64,000 nt of DNA from Candidatus Magnetomicrobium cryptolimnococcus (GTDB lineage: Bacteria; Nitrospirota; Thermodesulfovibrionia; Thermodesulfovibrionales; Magnetobacteriaceae). Under the pieces are notes generated by a model. The model was given only the letters and a program-made list of their open reading frames with translations. It ran no database searches and had not been told where the DNA came from. The position numbers were made by a program, and so were the translations under genes. Numbering within the stretch: the stretch's first letter is position 1; every line of letters begins with the position of its first letter. Below, in pieces: positions 8,425 through 16,868 of this stretch. The stretch spans positions 62,001 through 126,000 of the forward strand of contig JAGYWI010000009.1 of NCBI GenBank assembly GCA_018606805.1, in the 5' to 3' direction.

Positions 8425-9099
8425 ATGGGAGTTTCAGGGATATCGTCTCAGTCAGTGTTTATTCCTACTACAAGATACGGCTCAAATAGTAGTGTAAATT
8501 ACAGGCTCCATGATTCCACAAAGAGCAGCGTAATCGGTACGATTGACAAGGCAACGTTTAACAGTATGTTTGGAGCTGATGGAATTGACGCTAATGAGTG
8601 GTCATCTGGGGTAGGCCTGAGTAAGTATCTTTTTGAAGCGTTAGCTGGTGTGGATGGCAAGATTAGTTGGGATGAGGTTTACTCTAAAAGTCTTGCAAAT
8701 ATGGCTGACAGTGGAAGCACTCAAGAGGTAGTTTTAACTAATCACGATTTGGCTTTTGATAGCCAGTACGTGGCGGCAGAAGATGAGCTAAGCTCACAAG
8801 ACGATTTAATTGATAGTACGGATGGAGATACTCCATCGGCCAACGAAAGCACTACCGCACCTATGGATCGCGTAATGGATAGCATATTAGAATATGCAAA
8901 GGAGCTCGGTAAGGCACCAGATAGTTTTATTGAAGTAGCCAAGCAAACTGGCAACGAAATAAATGAGGAAAAGTCTATTGCTGGGGATGATTTGTCAGTG
9001 GTAAGGGCAAGAGTGAATTTTTTGCTTGATAACTACAGACAAGTAGCACAAGGCACAACTAATGGCTTTAGTAATGGATACATTGACTTAGTGGCTTAA
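8425..9099 (+). CDS. Sigma-54-dependent acidic protein of unknown function, EF-hand-like segments
   Basis: A 224-residue, acidic, cysteine-free protein without a signal peptide or membrane helix. The start MGVSGISSQSVFIPTTRYG is Ser/Gly-rich, like many exported flagellar or surface proteins. Residues about 45-82 carry ADGIDANEW and VDGKISWDE, which resemble halves of EF-hand calcium loops. The ribosome site AAAGGAGG is strong and the gene has its own sigma-54 promoter and a good terminator, so it is a single-gene unit expected to be highly expressed under a specific signal. Flagellar, pilus or nitrogen-related control would be typical for RpoN; I cannot choose between them. Confidence 0.7.
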   Translation: MGVSGISSQSVFIPTTRYGSNSSVNYRLHDSTKSSVIGTIDKATFNSMFGADGIDANEWSSGVGLSKYLFEALAGVDGKISWDEVYSKSLANMADSGSTQEVVLTNHDLAFDSQYVAAEDELSSQDDLIDSTDGDTPSANESTTAPMDRVMDSILEYAKELGKAPDSFIEVAKQTGNEINEEKSIAGDDLSVVRARVNFLLDNYRQVAQGTTNGFSNGYIDLVA

Positions 9100-9144
9100 T
9101 AAGGCTTATCTGTAATTACGCACCTTTGGCATGTTTTTGCGTTT

Positions 9145-9195
9145 AAGCCAGCTTTATCTACCCGTTAGGGCTGGCTTACGCTTTATTTTTCTTTA
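9145..9195 (+). terminator. Rho-independent terminator
   Basis: AAGCCAGC (9145-9152) pairs with GCTGGCTT (9170-9177), with an inner CCC/GGG pair, and is followed by a T-rich run CTTTATTTTTCTTT. It lies 46 nt after the stop codon of the sigma-54-dependent gene. Confidence 0.75.
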
Positions 9196-9654
9196 TGATT
9201 TTTTGTATAATGGGATACACTGTGTATCGGGGGATACGCTTTAATCGTACATATAGTTGTAAGGCAAATGTATTATTTATCGCTAATGAAACTACCAGTT
9301 TTTTTAGGCGGTATTCTTTTATAAATCAAGCAGGTAGCAGCTATAAATTTAGTTCAGTGTTTATAGTGCTTAAAAGGCTTTTAAATGAGGATAGCTTATA
9401 TGGGTAGGTATTTAGTCCATAATTAGTAATTATATTATTATAAAATATTTTTCATGCTGTTTTTGTAATACAATTAAAGACATGTCTTTTATGATGACAT
9501 GGTTTGGTATTTAAGAATAACAAGATTAAATCGGTTTATTTTTAAAAATACTTTAGATTTGCCTTTAATAATAAAAGCTAAACCTATTGATTTTAAATGT
9601 TTTTTTGTATGTATGACAATATAGTTTTTTTTTATATGATTTTAAAAAAAAACT
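9196..9654. other. AT-rich gap without a convincing gene
   Basis: This stretch is strongly AT-rich. A 70-codon frame at 9195-9407 lacks a ribosome site and protein-like composition. A small dyad CATGTC-N9-GACATG at 9481-9501 might be an operator for the cytochrome gene 220 nt downstream. I see no other feature. Confidence 0.4.
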
Positions 9655-9683
9655 ATTTGTATAAATCCATCCAGCTATATAAT
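9655..9683 (+). promoter_or_regulatory. Possible sigma-70 promoter of the cytochrome-porin gene
   Basis: A good -10 box TATAAT at 9678-9683 has a weak -35 (TTTGTA) 16 bp upstream. The strong ribosome site AAGGAGG follows at 9705-9711. Confidence 0.4.
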
Positions 9684-9718
9684 AATGGAAATCTAATTAA
9701 TTAAAAGGAGGTATGCGG

Positions 9719-11842
9719 ATGTTAAAAAAACTAATATTTTTATTCACAACAATTTTCGTAACAGCATTTTTGACAACCACAGTGTTTGCAGGTGGTTGGG
9801 AGAGGTGTAAGCTATGTCATAGGGATTCGGGTAAGCCAGCACTATCAAAGGCATCATTAATCAAGAAGTATCCAACCGCCCAAGCTTTAGTAGCTGGGGC
9901 ATTAGCAACATCTAATTATCAGATGGAATTTGTACGTTATAATGAAGATTTAGTATTAGAAGCAGCAACGGAGTTAGGATTAAAAGGAGCACCAGCTCTT
10001 AAGCACAAGGCAGATGTTTTGGCTGGGGCTGAGACAATTGATGCTAAAAAACTAGTTGAAACCAAATGTGTGACTTGTCACAATATAAACAGAATAGTAT
10101 ATGCGCCAAAATATACCGTTGAAAACTGGCTTCATATCATATCAACTATGGAAAAGCAAACAAAGGGTATGTTTACAGTAGCGGAGATGGCCGCTATAGC
10201 GGAATGGTTATACGCTAATCATGATAAGCTGACACCTACGGAAATTCAAGAGCAGTCAGTAGAAGCATTAAAGAAGGTGCCTGCTCCAGTACGTGATATA
10301 CTTGTTAAAAATAAGTGCATCATGTGTCATACAGATGAAAGATTAATCACTCAGGCAGCAGCGTGGACATCAGAGGACTGGCAGCACGTTATAGAGCGTA
10401 TGAGACAGAAGGCTCCAAGTCTATTGCATGATGTTGATAGTGTAGACCTTGCTAATCACTTGTTTGATTCCTTGGCAACTATACCTAAATCCGGGGCTAA
10501 GAAGATTACCTCTCAGTTGTATTACAAGTATTCTGCTAATGCCGAAATCTGGGGAGAGCGTCAGGGCAATTATTATCTAAATAAAGGCATAGACCAGGAT
10601 CAGGGACGGCGGCGTTTGACCGGATTTTTTGAAGCTAAAGGCAACGCTACAGGTGAAATCTTTAATCCGGATAAATGGAAGGCGTATATAAACGTCGGCT
10701 TACACACTATGATGAATCCCGGTAACGATTCCCTTGAAGATGGTCTGTACAGAAGGGTCTCGCATGATGTTAATGGCGATATTACTTTAGAAGAGGCATG
10801 GGTTGAATTAGTCTTATCTCAAGAAGCAACCGTAAGGGCTGGTATTCAGGAATATAACGCTGATTTGATTGGTACTATTTATAATGATACCGATCCGGGC
10901 GTACGCGTTTATGGTACGGTTGGTAATGGCATACAGTGGAGTCTGTTTGCAGCGCAGCGCTTTGAAAACAATCTTATCTCGGATTTAAATGTCCTTGGCG
11001 ATATTCGTGATCAGCACATAGTAATTGCCAATGCACAATTTAACGTCGGTAAGACATTAATAAAACCAACACTGATTTATAACCACGATAGAGAAGGCGA
11101 CCATAAGTACGGCAGAAGCGGATATGATGAAAAGATAGATGCCGTCTACGGTGGTGTTACAACCTACGGGCCTGTGGGACCTTTGCAGGTACTAACCGGT
11201 CTTTATGGTGCTGTTGGTATGCAGGATAACGTTATGCTGCTTGGTACAGTCCCCCTTGAGGATCAGGACATACGGGCATTTATGGGTTATGCCGATATAG
11301 CATATCCACTCAACAAAAGCATGATTACGCCACACATTGGTGTATTCTATGCCTCCGGTGATGACAACCCCGGCGATGATGATGCCGAAGGCTTTGACTC
11401 CATTTCTGATAAAGTAAATGTATGGGGTTCTAAGGGTATTATTATAGATGATAGAATAAGCTTACCCGGTGGCGTTACTGTTGTAAGAAACAATAGCCCA
11501 TATACGTCTTTGCGCGATAACGACGATAGCTCTAATTTTGTAAACCCTGGCGTGCTTGCCACTAACTTAGGTTTGGTGGTTGTGCCTCATAAGAAACTTA
11601 ATGTGGATACAAACCTAACGTATTTCTGGTGGGCAGAAACCCAGGTGCTTGAGGCTATCTTTGGCGATCTCGACAGAGAAATCGGTCTTGAATGGAATAT
11701 GTTGGTAGATTTTACAATAAACAAGAATTTAACAGTGTTTGCTGGTGGTGCTGCCTTCTGGCCTGAAAACGAAATGAATAAGATTTTTGGTGATGACAGT
11801 GTTGCAACAAACATACTCGGTGGCGTTAAAATAGGTTTTTAA
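9719..11842 (+). CDS. Outer-membrane porin fused to a three-haem cytochrome c
   Basis: I start at the second ATG because AAGGAGG (9705-9711) is 7 nt from it but only 1 nt from the ATG at 9713. A signal peptide ends at VFA-GG. The exported N-terminal part (about 220 residues) has three CxxCH haem sites: CKLCH just after cleavage, CVTCH near 117 and CIMCH near 200. The remaining 450 residues show alternating, aromatic-rich strands and end in GGVKIGF, a C-terminal phenylalanine typical of BAM-folded barrels. It thus resembles the Cyc2 idea (cytochrome plugged into its own porin), but with three haems instead of one. A role in moving electrons across the outer membrane is expected from that design and is inferred. 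Confidence 0.82.
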   Translation: MLKKLIFLFTTIFVTAFLTTTVFAGGWERCKLCHRDSGKPALSKASLIKKYPTAQALVAGALATSNYQMEFVRYNEDLVLEAATELGLKGAPALKHKADVLAGAETIDAKKLVETKCVTCHNINRIVYAPKYTVENWLHIISTMEKQTKGMFTVAEMAAIAEWLYANHDKLTPTEIQEQSVEALKKVPAPVRDILVKNKCIMCHTDERLITQAAAWTSEDWQHVIERMRQKAPSLLHDVDSVDLANHLFDSLATIPKSGAKKITSQLYYKYSANAEIWGERQGNYYLNKGIDQDQGRRRLTGFFEAKGNATGEIFNPDKWKAYINVGLHTMMNPGNDSLEDGLYRRVSHDVNGDITLEEAWVELVLSQEATVRAGIQEYNADLIGTIYNDTDPGVRVYGTVGNGIQWSLFAAQRFENNLISDLNVLGDIRDQHIVIANAQFNVGKTLIKPTLIYNHDREGDHKYGRSGYDEKIDAVYGGVTTYGPVGPLQVLTGLYGAVGMQDNVMLLGTVPLEDQDIRAFMGYADIAYPLNKSMITPHIGVFYASGDDNPGDDDAEGFDSISDKVNVWGSKGIIIDDRISLPGGVTVVRNNSPYTSLRDNDDSSNFVNPGVLATNLGLVVVPHKKLNVDTNLTYFWWAETQVLEAIFGDLDREIGLEWNMLVDFTINKNLTVFAGGAAFWPENEMNKIFGDDSVATNILGGVKIGF

Positions 11843-11849
11843 AGGAACA

Positions 11850-12060
11850 AAGATGCGTGGGGGAAAACCTTTTTCAAGGGTGCGAAGCCCTGTTCTTCCC
11901 CCACACCCCTTACGGGAGTGCGCCTACACCCCTTACGGGAGTGCGCCTACACCCCTTACGGGAGTGCGCCTACACCCCTTACGGGAGTGCGCCTACACCC
12001 CTTACGGGAGTGCGCCTACGCACCTTACGGGAGTGCGCCTACGCACTTCCTAAAGTTTTT
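11850..12060 (+). repeat. Composite element with six tandem 23-bp hairpin units
   Basis: The element begins GATGCGTGGGGGAAAACCTTTTT, as in the other composite elements, just after the cytochrome-porin stop. From 11903 to 12040 there are six head-to-tail copies of a 23-bp unit (ACCCCTTACGGGAGTGCGCC core); the last has GCACC for ACCCC. It closes with TTCCTAAAGTTTTTGG. Open frames run through it in all phases because the unit lacks stops, but none is a gene. Confidence 0.9.
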
Positions 12061-12136
12061 GGTCTACAATTTATTTAGTTATCCCTCTTATCTTTTGCTA
12101 CATTTTTACTGCCTAAAAGTTTTATAATTACAAACT

Positions 12137-14455
12137 ATGTTTTACGTACTTATCCTATTTATGCTCTTTACAAGCAACCTGTATGCTGAAGTATATGTTT
12201 CTGAAAACGTTTTAGCGGGTGAAAGTGGCTATGTTGGCGCTAATCTTACTAATAACAGAAATGGCGCTCAAACTGTTAATGGTATAGGCTTTCAGTATGT
12301 TTATCCGCCGGATACGGTTGGTGATGTGGGACCAAACCATTACGTGCAGATGGTTAATTCGGCTTTTGCTATTTACAATAAAGATGGTTCTTTGCTTGCT
12401 GGTCCCTATGATATAAACACACTGTGGAGTGGTCAGGGTAATCACTGTGAGCGTACTAATGACGGCGACCCTGTGGTGCTTTATGACTCTATGGCTGATA
12501 GATGGTTTCTAAGCCAGCTTTCGTTGCCAAATGGCAATGGCACTGGACCGTGGTATATGTGCATAGCCATATCTGAGACTCCTGAGCCAACAGGCAAATA
12601 CTATTTGTACGAATTTCAGGTCAATGACGATGTAGACCATATGCCTGATTATCCCAAATTTGCTGTTTGGCCGGATGCCTATTATATGACAACAAACGAT
12701 AGCCCACCAAGTGTCGGGGTTTTTGCATTTAATAGGGAAAAGATGCTAAATGGTGAAGCTGCTTCCTATCAGAAGTTTAGTGTCCGTACCAATTTATTAT
12801 TGCCAGCAGACCTTGATGGTCAGACTCCGCCACCTTCTGGTAGTGCCGGCTATTTTTATACTATGATGGATGACTCCTTTTGGCCTGCTTATGGATTTAA
12901 TGGGCAAGACCGCCTTGAAATATATGAATTTAAGGTGGATTTCAATAACTCATCTAATTCAACGTTTACCAAAACTATAGAGCTGCCGCTAACCCCATAC
13001 GAGTATACCGTGTGCGGTTATTTTAATCTTCCTTGTATTAACCAACCAAAGCCCGGTGAAAAATTGGATGCTATCTCGGAGTGGCCTATGTGGCGTTTTG
13101 TTTATAGAAATTTTGGCAATCATGAAAGTCTAATTGGTAACTTTACAGTAGATACAGATGGCAAAAGACATGCCGGCATACGGTGGTTTGAATTAAGAAA
13201 AACAGCCACATCAAATAATTGGGAGCTCTACCAAGAAGCCACTCATGCCCCTGATGCAATGCACAGGTGGCTTGGTAGTATTGCTATGGATGGAAAGGGC
13301 AATATAGCCCTTGGTTATAGTGTGTCAAGCCACACGATGAACCCTGCTATACGTTATGCCGTACGTTTGTCAACTGATACGATAGGCACGTTGCAAGAGG
13401 AGATGACTATCGTTGATGGCCCTGGGGTGCAGGTTGACGGCAGCAATCGCTGGGGTGATTACAGCTCTATGAATATAGACCCAGCGGATGATTGTACGTT
13501 TTGGTACACAAATGAATATTATGAACAAGGGGCTATGGGCTGGAGTACTAAGATTAGCTCATTTCAAATACCCGGCTGCATGGATAGTGGCTCTATCAAC
13601 TTTCTTGCCGCAATTGATGTAACTGGCAATGTTTATTATACAAAGAATCTGTCATCGTGGACGCCCATTGCAGGGTCTTTGGCAACACTTATAAGTGGGG
13701 ATTTTAATGGTGATGGTAGTGTAGACCTTGCAGGCTTAAGTGAGTCAGGACTTGTGTTTTATACTATAAATTTAACATCTTGGCAAAATATACCGGGTGT
13801 TCTTTCTTATATAACAAGTGGCGATTTAAATGCCGACGGTAGGGATGACCTTGTAGGACTTACAAGCGGAGGATACATATTTTATACTACCGATTTAAAA
13901 AACTGGCAAAATATACCGGGTACGCTTTTTGAGCTAACTTTGGGTGATATTGATGGTAATGCTACTGATGATATAGTTGGTTTATCTGCAAGTGGTGGTA
14001 TTTTTTATACTGTAGATTTAAAAAACTGGGGGCAAATCTTAGGCTCATTGGCAAAGCTTGCCCTTGGGCATATAAATAATGATGGGTTGGATGATGTGAT
14101 AGGTCTTTCATCAACAGGAAATCTCTATTATTGCTTAGATAAAACCACATGGAATAGCTTATCGGGGCAGTTAGCTTCAATCCATATAGGTGATGTAAAT
14201 GGTGATGGTGTGGATGATATTGTTGGGATTAATAAATCTGGCAAACTTTGGTATACCGTTGATGTACAAACATTTAAAAGTCTAAATAACGCCTCGTCGG
14301 TTGCTACAATAACACTTGGGGATATAAATGGTGATGGTAGAGGTGATGTTGCAGGAGTAAATACAGATGGACAGGTATTTTACACTATAGATTTTAAAAC
14401 CATTAAAACTCTACCGACTGAAAATATAGTCTTTACTGGAATAGTAACTAAATAA
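12137..14455 (+). CDS. Secreted FG-GAP/VCBS-like repeat protein
   Basis: A 772-residue protein with a signal peptide (MFYVLILFMLFTSNLYA) and no membrane anchor. The first 480 residues form an unrecognised domain, rich in aromatic residues and probably beta-structured, with four or more cysteines. From about residue 490 there are six repeats of roughly 45 residues, each with a calcium-loop motif such as GDFNGDGSVDLAGL or GDVNGDGVDDIVGI, then a strand like VFYTxDLKxW. This pattern is that of FG-GAP/VCBS beta-propeller blades, and six or seven would close one propeller. Likely periplasmic, outer-surface or released, with an adhesive or carbohydrate-binding role. No ribosome site is visible at the ATG. 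Confidence 0.72.
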   Translation: MFYVLILFMLFTSNLYAEVYVSENVLAGESGYVGANLTNNRNGAQTVNGIGFQYVYPPDTVGDVGPNHYVQMVNSAFAIYNKDGSLLAGPYDINTLWSGQGNHCERTNDGDPVVLYDSMADRWFLSQLSLPNGNGTGPWYMCIAISETPEPTGKYYLYEFQVNDDVDHMPDYPKFAVWPDAYYMTTNDSPPSVGVFAFNREKMLNGEAASYQKFSVRTNLLLPADLDGQTPPPSGSAGYFYTMMDDSFWPAYGFNGQDRLEIYEFKVDFNNSSNSTFTKTIELPLTPYEYTVCGYFNLPCINQPKPGEKLDAISEWPMWRFVYRNFGNHESLIGNFTVDTDGKRHAGIRWFELRKTATSNNWELYQEATHAPDAMHRWLGSIAMDGKGNIALGYSVSSHTMNPAIRYAVRLSTDTIGTLQEEMTIVDGPGVQVDGSNRWGDYSSMNIDPADDCTFWYTNEYYEQGAMGWSTKISSFQIPGCMDSGSINFLAAIDVTGNVYYTKNLSSWTPIAGSLATLISGDFNGDGSVDLAGLSESGLVFYTINLTSWQNIPGVLSYITSGDLNADGRDDLVGLTSGGYIFYTTDLKNWQNIPGTLFELTLGDIDGNATDDIVGLSASGGIFYTVDLKNWGQILGSLAKLALGHINNDGLDDVIGLSSTGNLYYCLDKTTWNSLSGQLASIHIGDVNGDGVDDIVGINKSGKLWYTVDVQTFKSLNNASSVATITLGDINGDGRGDVAGVNTDGQVFYTIDFKTIKTLPTENIVFTGIVTK

Positions 14456-14499
14456 AATATGGTAAACGATAAGAGGAATAACTAAATGTATTACAAGCT

Positions 14500-14625
14500 A
14501 AAAGTTTTTGGAAAAGGGTGCGGAGGCGCACTCCCTGTTCTGTGCGGAGGCGCACTCCCTGTTCTGTGCGGAGGCGCACTCCCTGTTCTGTGCGTAAGCG
14601 CACTCCCTGTTCTTCCCCAATGATT
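14500..14625 (-). repeat. Composite element with four tandem 24-bp hairpin units
   Basis: AAAAGTTTTTGGAAAAGGGTG is followed by four head-to-tail copies of GTGCGGAGGCGCACTCCCTG plus TTCT (14518-14613). The fourth copy has TAAG for GAGG. Each unit can fold on GTGCG/CGCAC. It lies between the convergent ends of the FG-GAP-like gene and the TPR gene, and is oriented opposite to the 11850 element. Confidence 0.88.
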
Positions 14626-14629
14626 AAGA

Positions 14630-15445
14630 TTACTCATTAACAGCGCCAGCGCTATTAATTGCAGCGTTTCCTTCAAAAATATCCTCAATATTAGAAGCAG
14701 CGTTGCCATTATTAGTAGCCCCTGCTGCCGGTATTTCTTTAAGTAGTGCATTAGAAGCCCCTTGCGGTACCATCGAAAACTGGGCATCCCTCTTAAATGG
14801 CGATGTTGGATAGTTTTGTACTATTTCCTTATACTTAGCTACAGCATCTGCCTCTTTACCTTGTTTACGCAGCATATACCCTAACTCCATTAATGCCACA
14901 TCCTTGTATATCGGCGTATTTAAAGCATAGAGTCCTTGCAGTGTTTCAAAGGCCTTTTCTGGCTGATTTAGTTCAACATATATGTTATAAAGTTTATAGT
15001 AAGAAAGGGGGAGGACTTCCATATCTCCTGAAAAGGTCTGATGCAGTTGAATAAGTGTTGACTGTGCATTTGTAAAGTCTTTTAAGCTGTAATATACGTT
15101 TGCGATATAAAATAGTGCAAGGGAAGATTTCTTTAAATCGTAGGAGCGCTTAAATTCCTCAAGCGCCTTCGTGTATCTTTCTGGGGCTGAGCTATCAGGT
15201 TTTTTATACATATTTGAATAAATGGCTATTCCTTTATACATAGCTAATGATGCCTGTTTGGAGGTATACTTCATATAACCGACAAACGATGCAATCAGTA
15301 AAAGTACTCCGATTATGACAGCGCCAACGATTTGTACGTCTTTTGAGTGCTCTTCGTAGTAACGTTTTAGTTTATCATACGTATCTTTTAATTCTTCCCC
15401 TGTATCGGTACTTTTTACTACCTTTTTCTTTATGGGTTTGGGCAT
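14630..15445 (-). CDS. Membrane-anchored TPR protein (YfgM-like)
   Basis: A 271-residue protein with a short cytoplasmic basic N-terminus, one membrane helix at about 39-58 (IVGAVIIGVLLLIASFVGYM) and a helical repeat domain of TPR type to about residue 220 (YIANVYYSLKDFTNAQSTL and similar). This layout matches YfgM, an ancillary component beside SecYEG and BamB in other bacteria. The last 45 residues are Ala/Asn-rich and unlike the family. TGGAGATTA precedes the ATG. It lies 31 nt downstream of the PHP gene and is probably co-transcribed with it. Confidence 0.7.
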   Translation of the reverse strand: MPKPIKKKVVKSTDTGEELKDTYDKLKRYYEEHSKDVQIVGAVIIGVLLLIASFVGYMKYTSKQASLAMYKGIAIYSNMYKKPDSSAPERYTKALEEFKRSYDLKKSSLALFYIANVYYSLKDFTNAQSTLIQLHQTFSGDMEVLPLSYYKLYNIYVELNQPEKAFETLQGLYALNTPIYKDVALMELGYMLRKQGKEADAVAKYKEIVQNYPTSPFKRDAQFSMVPQGASNALLKEIPAAGATNNGNAASNIEDIFEGNAAINSAGAVNE

Positions 15446-15476
15446 AATTTAATCTCCAAATCGTGTTTTTTCTTTA

Positions 15477-16133
15477 TTATCTTGATGATATTGCCTTATT
15501 AACAAGCCACTCCGCATGTAGAAAAATTCCCTTTATCTTATCAAGAGGAATGCCTGCACCAAGCAGGATTTTTTCAGCCATTTGTCTATCTATAAGGTCT
15601 GATGGTGAATGGGAGTCGGTATTTAATGTAAGAGGTACACCTATGCGCAAGGCCTCTTTAGCTACATGACCGTTTGTAAGACTGTGCCCCTTTCTTGCTG
15701 TTATTTCAAGTGTAACGCCCTTTTCTTTTGCAAGTATGAGGTCTTCTTCACTAATAAGTCCCGGATGGGCAAGTATATCAACCTGAGCCTCTATTGCTGC
15801 GCGATTAGTACCGGGTAGCACTGGCTCTACAAGTGTCTCACCGTGTACTACAACAATATTAGCTCCAAGCCGCCTTGCCTCTTCCACCAAATACTTATAC
15901 ATATCAACCGGTACATGTGTTATCTCCACACCCGGTATAACCCGCACCCGCTGGTGGCTGTTCAAATCCCTTGCTGCCCGCACAACCTTTGACACTACTG
16001 ACTCTATATTAGAGCTATCCACGTGGTCTGTTAATGCTATAGCCCTGTAGCCGCAGACTTCCGCTCGTCTTACCAGCTCAGATGGTATCAGTTCACCGTC
16101 GCTAAATATTGTATGTGTGTGAAGGTCTATCAT
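15477..16133 (-). CDS. PHP-domain phosphoesterase
   Basis: A 218-residue PHP protein. The metal-binding start is MIDLHTHTIFSDGEL, followed by ALTDHVDSSN, a conserved VIPGVEITHVP, VVVHGETL, DILAHPG and NTDSHSP, all in the order expected for the histidinol-phosphatase-like PHP branch. It should be a metal-dependent phosphoesterase in the cytoplasm. Whether it acts on histidinol phosphate or another small phosphate ester is not decided by the sequence, and no his genes are nearby. Confidence 0.8.
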   Translation of the reverse strand: MIDLHTHTIFSDGELIPSELVRRAEVCGYRAIALTDHVDSSNIESVVSKVVRAARDLNSHQRVRVIPGVEITHVPVDMYKYLVEEARRLGANIVVVHGETLVEPVLPGTNRAAIEAQVDILAHPGLISEEDLILAKEKGVTLEITARKGHSLTNGHVAKEALRIGVPLTLNTDSHSPSDLIDRQMAEKILLGAGIPLDKIKGIFLHAEWLVNKAISSR

Positions 16134-16210
16134 TTTTCAGTATTATATATCATAAAGCAATAAAATAAAAGTTAATATTTTATAATTTCTATACACTAAG
16201 GTAACACAAC

Positions 16211-16240
16211 TTGTAAATAATTTTTTATTTAATTTATAAT
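16211..16240 (+). promoter_or_regulatory. Sigma-70 promoter of the cysC-pyrDFE operon
   Basis: TTGTAA (16211-16216), an 18-bp spacer and TATAAT (16235-16240). Transcription would start near 16247, downstream of the ATG at 16239, which supports the start at 16263 used for cysC. Confidence 0.6.
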
Positions 16241-16262
16241 GTCTTTAAAAAAGGTAGAACTT

Positions 16263-16868
16263 ATGAGCGATAAGCATATTTACTGGCACAAGGGCAATAT
16301 AACGAAGGCAGACAGAAATCAAATGAATGAGCACAGAAGTTGTCTTTTATGGTTAACCGGGCTATCTGCTGCAGGCAAATCAACAGTTGCCAACAAGGTG
16401 GATGAGCTTCTTTTTGAAAATGGTATTCACGCCTACGTCCTTGATGGGGACAATATAAGGCATGGGCTTAATAACAATCTGGGGTTTTCGCCGCAGGATA
16501 GGAAGGAAAACATCCGGCGCATTGGCGAGGTTGCTAAACTCTTTGTAGATGCTGGTATAATAGTTATGGCAGCGTTTATTTCACCATACAGGGAAGATAG
16601 AGATGCTGTCAGGGAGATTTTTACAAATGGTGAGTTTTTTGAGATATATCTTAAATGTCCGGTTGAAATCTGTGAACAAAGGGACCCTAAAGGCAATTAT
16701 AAAAAGGCAAGACAAGGGGTTATCAAAAACTATACGGGCATATCAGCTCCTTATGAGGAACCCTTACACCCCGAACTCATCATAGATACAGATAAGTATA
16801 GCGTTGATGATTCCGTCCGCGTTATATTAGATTGTCTTATTAAAAATGATATAATCAGATTGAGATGA
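16263..16868 (+). CDS. cysC: Adenylylsulfate kinase (APS kinase)
   Basis: Phosphorylates adenosine 5'-phosphosulfate to PAPS. The product is about 201 residues, a normal length for CysC. It shows the family start HWHKG-like IYWHKGNITKADRN, P-loop GLSAAGKST, DGDNIRHGLNNNLGFS, the RKENIRRIGEVAKLF helix and FISPYREDRD. I take the ATG at 16263, preceded by AAAAAGGTAG; the earlier ATG at 16239 would overlap the promoter. It overlaps the next gene by 4 nt (ATGA). Joining PAPS synthesis with pyrimidine synthesis in one operon is unusual. Sulfation of surface glycans would be one use for PAPS, but no sulfotransferase is seen. Confidence 0.93.
   Translation: MSDKHIYWHKGNITKADRNQMNEHRSCLLWLTGLSAAGKSTVANKVDELLFENGIHAYVLDGDNIRHGLNNNLGFSPQDRKENIRRIGEVAKLFVDAGIIVMAAFISPYREDRDAVREIFTNGEFFEIYLKCPVEICEQRDPKGNYKKARQGVIKNYTGISAPYEEPLHPELIIDTDKYSVDDSVRVILDCLIKNDIIRLR

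Noticed and set aside
9127-9141. TGGCATGTTTTTGC as a second sigma-54 promoter
   Set aside because: The spacing between the GG and GC elements is one base too short, which sigma-54 does not tolerate, and it lies in a terminator region.
9195-9407. 70-codon frame between the sigma-54 gene and the cytochrome-porin gene
   Set aside because: It starts at the end of a terminator, has no ribosome site, and the translation lacks protein-like character.
11853-12127. Three overlapping frames of 66-73 codons
   Set aside because: They are translations of the 23-bp tandem repeat in each phase, not genes.
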